Counted from the stretch's first letter, positions 28,932-37,202 are shown. The stretch: DNA of 64,000 nucleotides from Nocardioides_C sp963700955 (GCA_963700955.1 CAVOZH010000005.1:62001-126000), one strand, 5' to 3'. Notes: generated from the sequence alone by a model not told the origin. Numbers and translations: made by a program.

Positions 28932-29540
28932 ATGACGGCGGAGTTCGACCGGCAGATGGGCAACCTGCGTCACCACGGGTACCCGGCGTTGGCCGGGATG
29001 ACCGAGGACGAGCTCGACGCCCTGGTCAGGCCGCTCCGCGAGCGCTTGCCCGACGTCGGGACGGGGAACGGCCGGATCCCGTTCGTCGTCGTGGTGACGA
29101 GCTCGCTCGTGCCGACCGTCGACGCCGTCCGGCGCTGGTCGGTGGGCGGCCGGGCGGGGTTCACCGACATGGGGGCCGAGCTTCCCGACTACCGCCCGGT
29201 CGAAGGGCTCGAGCTCCCGGCCGACCCGGTGTACCTGCTGCTCGACGTGGACACCGGCGGCGACACCCTCAACGTCCGCCCGAACGACGCGTTGCCGAGG
29301 ATCCGCGACGCGGGACGCTCTCCCTTCACGATCGACGAGGGTGTCGCCCTCGTGACGCACTTCCCCGAGGTGTTCGCGGATCGCAACGCCTTCCAGGCCC
29401 TCGGCTCGCGGGCCCGGAACAAGCGGGTCCCGAGCTTCTGGATCAGCAGGGGCGCGCCACGCCTGGGCTGGTGCTGGGCGGGCAACCCGCACACCTGGCT
29501 GGGCGCAGCCTCGGCAGGCTGTCGTCAGGGTAGGGGGTAG
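28932..29540 (+). CDS. DUF5701 family protein
   Basis: A 202-residue protein resembling DUF5701: MTAEFDRQMGNLRHHGYPALAG, then IPFVVVVTSSLVPTVDAV, LLLDVDTGGDTLNVRP, and a C-terminal 'RVPSFWISRGAPRLGWCWAGN'. Function is unknown. The last 16 bp overlap the 3' end of the convergent PIG-L gene. ATG 28932 begins the conserved part; upstream codons overlap the ElaA-like gene. A GTG at 28923 is an alternative. Confidence 0.7.
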   Translation: MTAEFDRQMGNLRHHGYPALAGMTEDELDALVRPLRERLPDVGTGNGRIPFVVVVTSSLVPTVDAVRRWSVGGRAGFTDMGAELPDYRPVEGLELPADPVYLLLDVDTGGDTLNVRPNDALPRIRDAGRSPFTIDEGVALVTHFPEVFADRNAFQALGSRARNKRVPSFWISRGAPRLGWCWAGNPHTWLGAASAGCRQGRG

Positions 29541-30256
29541 ACGGCGAACTTCTCTCCGAGCCGGTCGGCCCCGAGGGAGTACTCCACCCCGGTGGCGGTG
29601 AGCTTGTCGCGCATCAACCGCTGGATGCGCTCAGGGTCCGGGTGCTGGCTCTCGTGACACATCAACGCCGCGATCTTCGCCGTGAACTCGTCGGTCACGT
29701 CGACCGCGTGGTTCGACGTCGGGTGCTCCATCACCCACACCTCGCGCGGCGACCAGGCGGCGAGACCCTCGTCGCGAGCGAGCTCCTCGAAGGCGAACGG
29801 GTTGCCGGCCGCGGGGAACAACGCCTGGATCGAGGCCTCGCCCGCGGCCAGGTGGTCGGGGTGTGACGGGGCCAGCCGCTCCCAGTTGCGCTCGGGACTC
29901 TGGATGAGCACCCGTTGCGGGCGCACCTGCCGGACGACACGAGTCAGGTCACGCACGAGGTCGCGGTTCACGAAGAGCTCGCCGTCGACATACCCGAGGA
30001 AGACGAGGTCGTCGACGCCGACCTCACGTGCGGCGGCGGTCTGCTCGGCTCGCCGGAGGCGTGGCATCTCGGACCGATCGAGCCCCGGGTCGAAGCCACC
30101 GGCCTGGCCGTCGGTGATGACGCAGTAGGTCACCGCGATGCCCGCCCTGGTCCACGCCGCGACGGTCGCGCCGGCGCCGAAGTCGACGTCGTCAGGGTGC
30201 GCGGTGACGACCAGCGCGCGCTCGATCTCGGCGTCGGGAAGGACGTTCATGTGCAC
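29525..30256 (-). CDS. PIG-L family deacetylase
   Basis: A 243-residue zinc-dependent N-deacetylase of the PIG-L/LmbE fold. The metal motif is TAHPDDVDFG near residues 18-27, with the partner HPDH near residue 138. Members deacetylate N-acetylglucosamine conjugates, including mycothiol precursors (MshB) and related conjugates (Mca). At this length and without mycothiol genes nearby, the substrate cannot be named. It is 3 bp from the alpha/beta hydrolase gene, so the two form an operon. A second ATG at 30250 is an alternative start. Confidence 0.87.
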   Translation of the reverse strand: MHMNVLPDAEIERALVVTAHPDDVDFGAGATVAAWTRAGIAVTYCVITDGQAGGFDPGLDRSEMPRLRRAEQTAAAREVGVDDLVFLGYVDGELFVNRDLVRDLTRVVRQVRPQRVLIQSPERNWERLAPSHPDHLAAGEASIQALFPAAGNPFAFEELARDEGLAAWSPREVWVMEHPTSNHAVDVTDEFTAKIAALMCHESQHPDPERIQRLMRDKLTATGVEYSLGADRLGEKFAVYPLP

Positions 30257-30259
30257 AAC

Positions 30260-31147
30260 CTAGGCGAGGAAGTCGGTCAGCTCCGCCAGCGCGCGACGGG
30301 CCTCGGGAACCGGAAGGAGCGGGTAGACGTGCAGCAGGCCGGGCTCCTCGACGTACCTCAGGTCCCAGCCCTGGTCGGCGGCCCGCTCGGCGAGGAGACG
30401 GCACTGCGGCTGGAGCAGGTCGCGGGTGCCGCACCACATCAACGCCTTCGGCAGCCGCGACAGGTCGCCGTGGAGCGGACTGACCTCCGGTCTCGTCACG
30501 TCGTCATCACCGGCCCACCACTGTCCGCAGATCCGCAGCCGGGACAGCTTCAGCCAGGGGTCCCGGGCCGACGCCTCCAGCGTGCCAGGCGCGCGGTCGG
30601 TCAGGTCGACCCACGGCGAGATGAGTACGACGTGCGTCGGCTGCGGCCCGGGGCGCGAGGCGATCTGCTGTGCCAGTGCGAGCGCGTAGCCACCTCCCGC
30701 CGAGTCGCCCGCGAGCACCACTCCGCCGGGGGACTCGATCGCCACGTGCTCGAACAGCCGGAGCATCGCGTCGTGGGAGTCACGCCAGCTGTGCTCCGGG
30801 GCGAGGGGGTAGACGGGGAAGACCACCCGCATGTCGAAGCGACGGGCCAGCCGTGCGACGTACCGCCAGTGCGCCGCGTCCGCGCCCGAGACGTAGCCAC
30901 CGCCGTGCAGGTAGAACAGCGTCCGCGGCGGCGTGGTGCCCGCGACGCGCAGATCATGGACCGGGAAGCCGAACCCGTCGACCGTCGTGACGTCCATGCC
31001 GCGCATCGGCCGTCGCGCGGGCGTGTTCGCCGAGGCCGCCTGCTGGGCGACCTTCTCGGCTCGGAACCGGTCGGGGTCGGTCACCTCGCTGCTGCGGCGC
31101 ACGAGCGGGATCAGGCTCGCGAGGATCCTGTGCCGCAGGCTGGTCAA
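30260..31147 (-). CDS. HSL-family alpha/beta hydrolase
   Basis: A 295-residue esterase of the hormone-sensitive lipase family. The oxyanion motif is YLHGGGYVSG (residues 79-88), the nucleophile elbow is GDSAGGG near residue 147, and the Asp and His follow in CGTRDLLQPQ and LLHVYPLL. TTG 31147 is the start because it has an ideal GAGGAGG at 5 nt. It probably hydrolyses short acyl esters. It is divergent from the thiamine operon and coupled to the PIG-L gene. Confidence 0.87.
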   Translation of the reverse strand: MTSLRHRILASLIPLVRRSSEVTDPDRFRAEKVAQQAASANTPARRPMRGMDVTTVDGFGFPVHDLRVAGTTPPRTLFYLHGGGYVSGADAAHWRYVARLARRFDMRVVFPVYPLAPEHSWRDSHDAMLRLFEHVAIESPGGVVLAGDSAGGGYALALAQQIASRPGPQPTHVVLISPWVDLTDRAPGTLEASARDPWLKLSRLRICGQWWAGDDDVTRPEVSPLHGDLSRLPKALMWCGTRDLLQPQCRLLAERAADQGWDLRYVEEPGLLHVYPLLPVPEARRALAELTDFLA

Positions 31148-31221
31148 GGTGCCTCCTCGGGCGTGGTCGGTGCTGTCCGGAGGCTACCCGGACCGCACGC
31201 GTCCGCTGCGGGCAGCCGGTG

Positions 31222-31227
31222 TAGCCT
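31222..31227 (+). promoter_or_regulatory. Candidate -10 box for the thiBPQ operon
   Basis: TAGCCT fits TANNNT and would start transcription near 31234, just before the riboswitch P1 stem. No good -35 hexamer is visible. Confidence 0.35.
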
Positions 31228-31237
31228 GACCGCAGAA

Positions 31238-31330
31238 CGACAGGGGAGCGCCGACCGGGCGCTGAGAGTGCGGAACGGCCGCAGACCCTCGAACCTGATC
31301 CGGCTCATACCGGCGAAGGAAGTCGAGTCT
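31238..31330 (+). ncRNA. TPP riboswitch (THI element)
   Basis: The conserved TPP-riboswitch blocks are in order: CAGGGGAGC (31241-31249), GCTGAGAGTGCGG with its CTGAGA core (31260-31272), ACCCTCGAACCTGATCCGG with CCTGATC (near 31285-31303) and GAAGGAAGTCGAG at the 3' end. It precedes thiB, the periplasmic thiamine-binding protein, so thiamine diphosphate should switch the transporter off. Confidence 0.95.
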
Positions 31331-31331
31331 C

Positions 31332-31372
31332 GATCGCATGCGTGCGATCCCCTCCCTGAACCTTCGTGGGAG
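31332..31372 (+). promoter_or_regulatory. Probable expression platform sequestering the thiB ribosome site
   Basis: Directly after the aptamer lies GATCGCA-TGCG-TGCGATC (31332-31349), then CTCCC (31352-31356), which is complementary to GGGAG (31368-31372), the Shine-Dalgarno of thiB. That pairing would hide the ribosome site, indicating translational control. No intrinsic terminator is seen. Confidence 0.55.
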
Positions 31373-31378
31373 AAATGC

Positions 31379-32497
31379 ATGTCCATCAAGTCCTTGGCAG
31401 CGCACCGCAGCGGGCGCGTCGCCGTGATCGCTGCTCTGTCCCTGAGCCTGTCGCTGGGGCTCAACGCCTGCTCGCTCGGAGGTACCTCCAGCGAGTCGAC
31501 CGACTCCGGCGACGCCTCCGGCGCCCCGGCGAAGAAGGAGGTCGTGCTCGCGACCCACGAGTCGTGGGCGGTGCCGAAGGAGGTGCTCGCGGAGTTCACC
31601 CGCGAGACCGGCTACCACCTGAAGGTCGAGGCCGCCGGGGACGCAGGTGCGCTGACCAACAAGCTCGTGCTGACCAAGGGCTCCCCGACGGCCGACGTCG
31701 CCTACGGGGTCGACAACACCTTCGCCTCGCGCGCTGTGGGCGAGGGCGTCTTCGCGGACTACGCGCCGTCGAAGGCGCCGGCCTCGGCGGCCGGCTTCGA
31801 GATGCCTGACAAGGCCGGCGCCTCCGCTCTCACACCGGTCGACTTCGGCGACGTGTGCGTGAACATCGACGACGCCTGGTTCGCGAAGAAGGGCGTCAAG
31901 CCGCCCCGCACCCTCGACGACCTGACCGACCCGGCGTACAAGAACCTCTTCGTCACCCCGGGCGCCTCGACCTCCTCGCCGGGGCTCGCCTTCATGCTCG
32001 CGACCATCGCGAAGTACGGCGAGGACGGCTGGCAGAAGTACTGGGAGCAGCTCATGGCCAACGGCACCCGGATCACCTCCGGCTGGACCGACGCCTACAC
32101 CGTCGACTTCACCGCCGGTGGCGGCAACGGCGACCGGCCGATCGTGCTGTCCTACGACTCGTCGCCGCCGTTCACGATCCCCAAGGGTGGCGACAAGCCG
32201 ACGACGAGCGCGCTGCTCGACACGTGCTACCGGCAGGTGGAGTACGCGGGCGTGCTCAAGGGGGCGTCCAACCCCGAGGGCGCGAAGGCGCTGGTGGACT
32301 TCATGCAGACGCCGACCTTCCAGGAGGCGCTCCCCGAGAACATGTACGTGTTCCCGGTCGACGACTCCGTGAAGCTGCCCGACGTCTGGGCGAAGTGGGC
32401 GAAGACCCCGGAGAAGCCGTTCAACGTCGAGCCGGCGAAGGTCGCCGAGAACCGTGACAAGTGGCTGACCGCCTGGGGGGAGATCACCACCAGGTGA
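31379..32497 (+). CDS. thiB: Thiamine ABC transporter substrate-binding lipoprotein
   Basis: A 372-residue solute-binding lipoprotein. The lipobox is LNAC with Cys31 after a hydrophobic signal. The mature part has the ThiB-type features ATHESWAVPKEVL, KGSPTADVAYGVDNTF and SYDSSPPFTIPKGG. It should bind thiamine or its phosphates and pass them to ThiP. The TPP riboswitch directly upstream confirms the assignment. ATG 31379 has GGGAG at 6 nt. The stop overlaps the thiP GTG start (GTGA). Confidence 0.95.
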   Translation: MSIKSLAAHRSGRVAVIAALSLSLSLGLNACSLGGTSSESTDSGDASGAPAKKEVVLATHESWAVPKEVLAEFTRETGYHLKVEAAGDAGALTNKLVLTKGSPTADVAYGVDNTFASRAVGEGVFADYAPSKAPASAAGFEMPDKAGASALTPVDFGDVCVNIDDAWFAKKGVKPPRTLDDLTDPAYKNLFVTPGASTSSPGLAFMLATIAKYGEDGWQKYWEQLMANGTRITSGWTDAYTVDFTAGGGNGDRPIVLSYDSSPPFTIPKGGDKPTTSALLDTCYRQVEYAGVLKGASNPEGAKALVDFMQTPTFQEALPENMYVFPVDDSVKLPDVWAKWAKTPEKPFNVEPAKVAENRDKWLTAWGEITTR

Positions 32498-34146
32498 GAG
32501 GCCAGTGGGGAACGCGCCTCGGGACCGTCGCATTGGCGGTGGTCCCGGTCGCGTTCCTCTGCGTCTTCTTCCTGCTGCCCCTGACGGGGATGCTCGCACA
32601 GGGGTTCTGGGTCGACGGCTCCCTGGATCTGAGCGGCCTGGCCGAGACGCTGTCGCGCCCGCGAGTGCACAGAGTGCTGTGGTTCACCGCGTGGTCGTCG
32701 CTCACCGCCACCGCGGTCACCACGGCCCTCGGGGTGCCGTTGGCCTACGCCTTGTACCGGCTCGAGTTCCCGGGTCGGCAGGCCCTCCGCGCGCTCGTGG
32801 TGATGCCGTTCGTGCTGCCCACCGTCGTGGTCGGGGTCGCCTTCCGGACGCTCCTCGCTCCCGCTGGCCCGCTCGGGTTCCTCCGCCTCGACGGGACCGC
32901 GGTCGCGATCCTCGCCGCGATGATCTTCTTCAACCTCGCCGTCGTGGTGCGCACGGTGGGTGGCCTGTGGGAGAGCCTCGACCACCGGCGTGAGGACGCC
33001 GCCGCGGCGCTCGGTGCCTCGCCCTGGCAGGTGCTGCGCACCGTCACGCTCCCGGCGCTGAAGCCGGGGATCGTCTCGGCGGCGACGGTCGTGTTCCTCT
33101 TCTGCTCCACGGCGTTCGGGGTCGTGCTGACCCTCGGCGGCCTGCGCTACGGCACGGTCGAGACCGAGATCTACATCCTCACCACGCAGTTCCTCGACCT
33201 CCGCGCGGCAGCGGTGCTGTCCGTCGTGCAGCTGCTCGCGATCGTCGTGCTCCTGTTCCTCGCCGGACGCACCCGCGGTCGGCGGTCGCAGGCCCTGGAG
33301 AGGACCGGCGGCCGGAAGTCGCGCACGCGTCCGGGCCGGAGGGACGCCCCGGCGCTGGCGGTCACCGCCGCGACGGTGGTCTTCCTGGCCGTGCCCCTGC
33401 TGACGCTGGTGGTGCGGTCGCTGCGCACAAGCAGTGGCTGGGGGCTCGACAACTACCGGAGCCTGGGTACGACGGGCAGCGGGACCGCCCTCCTCGTGCC
33501 CGTGTGGACCGCCCTGGACAACTCGCTGCGCATCGCCGTGGACGCCACCGTGCTCGCGTTGAGCCTCGGCCTCGCGGTCGCCTTCCTCGTCTCGCGTCCC
33601 GCACGCGGACGGGCGGAGCGGCGCGGCAGGGCGTTCCTGGACGGGCTGTTCATGCTGCCGCTCGGCGTCTCCGCGGTGACCATCGGCTTCGGCTTCCTCA
33701 TCACGCTCGACCAGCCACCGCTCGACCTGCGCTCCTCCCCGCTGCTCGTGCCCATCGCGCAGGCGATGGTTGCCCTGCCGCTCGTCGTGCGCACCCTCGT
33801 CCCGGTGCTGCGCTCGATCGACCCGCGGCAGCGTCAGGCCGCGGCCACCTTGGGCGCCTCCCCGTTGCGGGCGCTTCTCGTGGTCGACGTTCCGGCCGCG
33901 TGGCGTTCCGTCCTGGCCGCGGCCGGCCTCGCGTTCGCGGTGTCCCTGGGGGAGTTCGGCGCGACCAGCTTCCTCGCGCGGCCCGACCGTCCGACGCTGC
34001 CGGTGGTGATCTACCAGCTGATCTCCCGGCCGGGGGCGGAGAACTTCGGCACGGCGCTGGCGGCGTCCGTCGTCCTGGCCCTGGTCACGGTGACCGTGAT
34101 GGGGGCCGTCGAGCGACTGCGCGTCGGGTCGATGGGATCGTTCTGA
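32494..34146 (+). CDS. thiP: Thiamine ABC transporter permease (fused two-domain)
   Basis: A 550-residue permease of two fused ABC inner-membrane domains, as in ThiP. Two EAA-type loops are visible, the first in HRREDAAAALGASPWQVLRTV and the second in PRQRQAAATLGASPLRALLVV. About 12 hydrophobic helices are predicted. GTG 32494 overlaps the thiB stop. It ends 1 bp before thiQ. It forms the membrane channel for thiamine uptake. Confidence 0.93.
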   Translation: MRGQWGTRLGTVALAVVPVAFLCVFFLLPLTGMLAQGFWVDGSLDLSGLAETLSRPRVHRVLWFTAWSSLTATAVTTALGVPLAYALYRLEFPGRQALRALVVMPFVLPTVVVGVAFRTLLAPAGPLGFLRLDGTAVAILAAMIFFNLAVVVRTVGGLWESLDHRREDAAAALGASPWQVLRTVTLPALKPGIVSAATVVFLFCSTAFGVVLTLGGLRYGTVETEIYILTTQFLDLRAAAVLSVVQLLAIVVLLFLAGRTRGRRSQALERTGGRKSRTRPGRRDAPALAVTAATVVFLAVPLLTLVVRSLRTSSGWGLDNYRSLGTTGSGTALLVPVWTALDNSLRIAVDATVLALSLGLAVAFLVSRPARGRAERRGRAFLDGLFMLPLGVSAVTIGFGFLITLDQPPLDLRSSPLLVPIAQAMVALPLVVRTLVPVLRSIDPRQRQAAATLGASPLRALLVVDVPAAWRSVLAAAGLAFAVSLGEFGATSFLARPDRPTLPVVIYQLISRPGAENFGTALAASVVLALVTVTVMGAVERLRVGSMGSF

Positions 34147-34147
34147 C

Positions 34148-35161
34148 ATGCTCACCGTCCGCGACCTGACCGTCCGCTTCGACGGCCTCACGGCCGTGGA
34201 GGACGTGTCGCTCGACCTCCCGACCGGTGAGGTGCTCGCGGTGCTGGGGCCGTCGGGATGCGGGAAGTCCACGCTCCTGCGCGGGATCGCCGGTCTCGAG
34301 ATGCTCAGCTCCGGCGCCGTCGCCTTCGACGGTCAGGACCTCGCGGGCGTGCCGACCCACAAACGACGGTTCGCGCTGATGTTCCAGGACGGCCAGCTCT
34401 TCCCGCACCAGAGCGTCGCGGCCAACGTCGGCTACCCGCTGCGGCTTCGCGGCACCTCGCGCGGCGTGGTGTCGACTCGGGTCGGGGAGCTGCTGGAGCT
34501 CGTCGGCCTGCCCGGCCACGGCGACCGGCTCCCCGCCGAGCTCTCGGGAGGTGAGCGCCAGCGGGTGGCCCTGGCACGCTCCCTGGCGGCCGATCCGCGG
34601 CTCCTTCTGCTCGACGAGCCGCTCTCGGCGCTCGACCGCGAGCTGCGCGAGCGGCTCGCCGGCGACCTGCGCGACATCCTCACCTCGGCCGGGACGACCG
34701 CGATCCTGGTCACCCACGACCAGGACGAGGTGTGGACCGTCGCGGACCGGGTCGCCGTCATGCAGGCGGGCCGGATCCTCCAGGCAGGCACGTTGGACGA
34801 TGTGTGGCGGGCGCCTGCGAGCGACGCGGCCGCGCTGCTGCTCGGCTACCCGACGATCCTGCGGGGTGCGGCCGCGCAGCTCCTCGCTCGGGCGGGGGAG
34901 CACCACGACGTGGACTCGGTCGGCGCGATCGCCCTGCGACGCTCCGCCCTGCGCGTCGATCCCGCGGGGCGGCTGGGCGGGCGCGTGGTCGCCGCGACGG
35001 TGAGCCCCGACGTCGTACGGCTCCGGGTGCTGGTCGAAGGGCTGGGGGAGATGCACGCCGTGGCCCGCCAGGATGCCGATGTCCGGATCGACCACGAGGT
35101 CTGCCTCGCGGTCGACCTGGCGCGCACCGCCGTACTTCCCGCGCCCTCTCCTGCGCGCTGA
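34148..35161 (+). CDS. thiQ: Thiamine ABC transporter ATPase
   Basis: A 337-residue ABC ATPase. Walker A is GPSGCGKST (34-42), the signature is LSGGERQRVALARSL, Walker B is LLLLDEPLSALD, and the H-loop is LVTHDQDE. The C-terminal ~90 residues form a TOBE-like accessory domain, which makes it longer than E. coli ThiQ (about 230). It powers ThiP. The gene ends 20 bp before the inserted mobile element, so the element did not disrupt the operon. Confidence 0.92.
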   Translation: MLTVRDLTVRFDGLTAVEDVSLDLPTGEVLAVLGPSGCGKSTLLRGIAGLEMLSSGAVAFDGQDLAGVPTHKRRFALMFQDGQLFPHQSVAANVGYPLRLRGTSRGVVSTRVGELLELVGLPGHGDRLPAELSGGERQRVALARSLAADPRLLLLDEPLSALDRELRERLAGDLRDILTSAGTTAILVTHDQDEVWTVADRVAVMQAGRILQAGTLDDVWRAPASDAAALLLGYPTILRGAAAQLLARAGEHHDVDSVGAIALRRSALRVDPAGRLGGRVVAATVSPDVVRLRVLVEGLGEMHAVARQDADVRIDHEVCLAVDLARTAVLPAPSPAR

Positions 35162-35178
35162 CCGGATTGGGCGGTTCG

Positions 35179-35181
35179 TTA
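35179..35181. repeat. TTA target-site duplication, left copy
   Basis: TTA directly outside the left inverted repeat. The identical triplet is at 37188-37190 outside the right repeat. Confidence 0.7.
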
Positions 35182-35198
35182 CTGAGTGTGTCCCTATT
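35182..35198 (+). repeat. Left terminal inverted repeat of the IS shell
   Basis: CTGAGTGTGTCCCTATT, matching the reverse complement of 37171-37187 at 15 of 17 positions. Confidence 0.8.
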
Positions 35199-35217
35199 CG
35201 GGACTCACCGGCTTCCC

Positions 35218-35382
35218 TTGACCCGCACCCCGATCGGGGGTTCGGGTGCTTGGTTGCCTTCCAGCCGCCACCTTCGTCCTTGCGGGTGGTCTTGCGCTGG
35301 TTCCGACCCAAGGGCTCTTCGTGGTGCGAGGTGGCGGTCGGCTCTTGGCCCGGCCCATCCGGGTGCAGACGCGGAGCGTGCG
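35218..35382 (-). ncRNA. Probable omega-RNA (reRNA) scaffold 3' of tnpB
   Basis: The 165 bases after the tnpB stop are non-coding. Reading the minus strand, they end in a strong hairpin (35223-35246, with CCCC-GATC-GGGG at its tip), then TCAAG. This is the arrangement at the right end of IS200/IS605 elements, where the omega-RNA scaffold ends and the guide begins. The guide would be the bases after TCAA, running into the IS shell. Boundaries are inferred from pattern only. Confidence 0.5.
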
Positions 35383-36723
35383 TCAGGCGGCCACCGGTTG
35401 TGGCGGTGCAGGCTTCGGGGGTGGTGCGGTGTAGCGGGCCAGGTTGATCGCCGCGTTCACGTCCCGGTCGAGGACCAGGCCGCACGAGGAGCAGTGGTAG
35501 ACCCGGTCGGCCAGGGCCAGCTCGCCGTCGATGGTGCCGCAGCCCGAGCAGGTCTTGCTCGAGGGGAACCAGCGGTCGGCGACCACGAGCTCGGTGCCGT
35601 ACCAGGCGGCCTTGTACTCCAGTTGCCGCCGGAACTCTCCGAACGCGGCGTCCGACACCACCCGGGCGAGCCTCCGGTTGGCGAGCATCCCGGCGGCGTT
35701 GAGGTCTTCGACGGTCACCGACGTGTGGCCGCGGGCGAGCTGCGTGGTGATCTGGTGGAGCTGGTTCCGGCGCAGGTGCGCGACGCGTGCGTGGATCTTG
35801 CCCAGGCGGCGTGCTGCCTTGGCTCGTCCGTTGGACCCCTTCTTGGTTCTCGAGTAGGCCTGGTTGGCGAGCTTCAGGCGTGCCTGGGCTTGCTGCAGTG
35901 CTTTCACCCCCTCCCACGCGTGCAGCACGAGACCGTGTTCGTCCGCGACGACCGCGAGGGTCTTCACGCCCAGGTCGACACCCGCCCGGCCTGGGTGGCG
36001 GTCCTTCGAGGTTCGGCGCTGGTGGTGGAGTCGTGCGGCGACCCCGGTGATCGCGACCACCCACCGGCCGCGCTCGTACCGAAACGACGCCGCGTAGGCG
36101 TGGAACCTGCCGGCGGCGAGCATCTTCGTGAGCCTGCCGGTGTGCTCGTGGACCCGCAGCTCACCGAGCTTCGGGAACCGGATGGTTCGCGGCCCGGTAG
36201 GTCGCACCGACGGTGTGGCGCCTTCGCGGTACTTGGCCCGGAGCCGGAACGCCGGTGCGGTCTTGCGGCGGGACTTGAACCGCGGGAACCCCGCAGCCTT
36301 CCCGGTCCGTTCGCCGGTGCGGGACTTCGACCAGTTCGCGAGCGCCTGGGCGGCGTTCACCGACGCGCACTCGAACACGTCCGCCGAGACCTCGCCGCGC
36401 CACGGCAGTCCGCGGACCTCGTTGCCGTCGGCGTCGACCGAGGTCCGGGCTTTCGGGGCGCGGCCGTCCTTCCAGGCGTTCATGTGGTTGATGAACGACA
36501 CCTTGCTCCACGACAACGTCGGGGTCAGGTCCGCCTCGGGGATGCCGTAGGACCTCTCGGCGGCCCGCTGGTCGAGGTTGGCCCTCACCCGGCCCAGGTG
36601 GTGGTTGAACGCCAGCCGTGCGGCCCCTGCGTGCGCGAGGAGCTGCTGGCACTGTTCATGGTTCGGGTCGAGCGTGAACCGGAACGTGGTCGCGCGGGTC
36701 AGCGGTACACCGGTGTGCGACAC
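35383..36723 (-). CDS. tnpB: TnpB-family RNA-guided nuclease (IS200/IS605 OrfB type)
   Basis: A TnpB protein of about 446 residues from GTG 36723; an upstream ATG at 36825 would give 480. The split RuvC catalytic residues are all present: Asp in GVDLGVKTLAV, Glu in SVTVEDLNAAGM and Asp in LDRDVNAAINLARY. The zinc ribbon has two CxxC pairs (CSGCG and CSSCG). No TnpA (Y1 or serine transposase) is nearby. The intact active site suggests a functional nuclease using the omega-RNA encoded downstream. The start is uncertain because no good ribosome site is visible. Confidence 0.88.
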   Translation of the reverse strand: MSHTGVPLTRATTFRFTLDPNHEQCQQLLAHAGAARLAFNHHLGRVRANLDQRAAERSYGIPEADLTPTLSWSKVSFINHMNAWKDGRAPKARTSVDADGNEVRGLPWRGEVSADVFECASVNAAQALANWSKSRTGERTGKAAGFPRFKSRRKTAPAFRLRAKYREGATPSVRPTGPRTIRFPKLGELRVHEHTGRLTKMLAAGRFHAYAASFRYERGRWVVAITGVAARLHHQRRTSKDRHPGRAGVDLGVKTLAVVADEHGLVLHAWEGVKALQQAQARLKLANQAYSRTKKGSNGRAKAARRLGKIHARVAHLRRNQLHQITTQLARGHTSVTVEDLNAAGMLANRRLARVVSDAAFGEFRRQLEYKAAWYGTELVVADRWFPSSKTCSGCGTIDGELALADRVYHCSSCGLVLDRDVNAAINLARYTAPPPKPAPPQPVAA

Positions 36724-36820
36724 CAGCGTGGTGTCGACCTTCCTAGCGGCGGTTACCGGCACGTGGTGATGGTGCCGCACACCACCGACATTTAGGTTGA
36801 GTGTGCGCCCCGCGGACTCG

Positions 36821-36845
36821 GGCACACCCTCTTATCGGGTGTGCC
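36821..36845. repeat. Left-end-type hairpin of the TnpB element
   Basis: GGCACACCC - TCTTATC - GGGTGTGCC is a perfect 9-bp stem with a 7-nt loop, upstream of tnpB. Beyond it, at 36874-36878 on the minus strand, is TTGAT, the target/TAM sequence of ISDra2-type elements, so the left boundary may be near 36873. Confidence 0.5.
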
Positions 36846-37164
36846 CCATTCCGGATGAGCGGGCGTCAGGATGATCAATCACGCTCAGCGGAGCGACTCC
36901 CGGCTTCCAGGTGCCGTTGCGCGCCCAGCGTCGGAACTGCGACCACACCCGCGTCCACGGCCCGAACGACTCGGGCAGGAACCGCCACTGGCAGCCGGTG
37001 TTGGAGACGTAGCGCATCGCGTCCACCACCACCCTGCGCAGGTCGTCGGCGTGCTTGCGGCCCCGCTTGCCTGGAGCGTTGAACACCGGCTCCAGCAGGT
37101 TCCACTCCTCGTCGGTCACGTCACTTGGGTACGTCATGCCTCGCACGGTGACGCCGAGCCGCAT
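36832..37164 (-). pseudogene. IS5-family transposase, 5' remnant
   Basis: The minus-strand frame from 37164 (or ATG 37137, MTYPSDVTDEEWNLLEPV) has the N-terminal DUF4096 domain of IS5/IS427 transposases: RRVVVDAMRYVSNTGCQWRF and WSQFRRWARNGTW. Family similarity stops after NGTW near 36907. The catalytic DDE domain is missing; the frame ends at 36832 in unrelated sequence. Only about 77 family residues remain, so it cannot transpose by itself. Confidence 0.85.
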
Positions 37165-37170
37165 CACGGC

Positions 37171-37187
37171 AATAGGGACACACCCCG
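37171..37187 (-). repeat. Right terminal inverted repeat of the IS shell
   Basis: AATAGGGACACACCCCG, the inverted partner of 35182-35198. The TTA duplication follows at 37188-37190. Confidence 0.8.
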
Positions 37188-37202
37188 TTAGACTCCGCGC
37201 TT

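Larger units (their letters stand above)
35182..37187. mobile_element. IS5/IS427-type element shell carrying a TnpB cassette
   Basis: Near-perfect terminal inverted repeats (35182-35198 and 37171-37187, 15 of 17 bases, with 13 contiguous identical: GTGTGTCCCTATT) are flanked by TTA direct repeats (35179-35181 and 37188-37190). This is the target duplication expected for the IS427 branch of IS5. A truncated IS5-type transposase lies next to the right end. Most of the original interior is replaced by a TnpB gene with its own hairpin ends. The element sits between thiQ and the PAP2 gene and interrupts neither. Confidence 0.82.

Noticed and set aside
32227..34272. A 681-codon minus-strand frame over thiP
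   Set aside because: ThiP on the plus strand has membrane helices, EAA loops and a coupled start; the antisense frame has none.
36832..37164. A functional IS5 transposase
   Set aside because: The frame loses family similarity after NGTW and lacks the DDE catalytic domain, so only a remnant remains.
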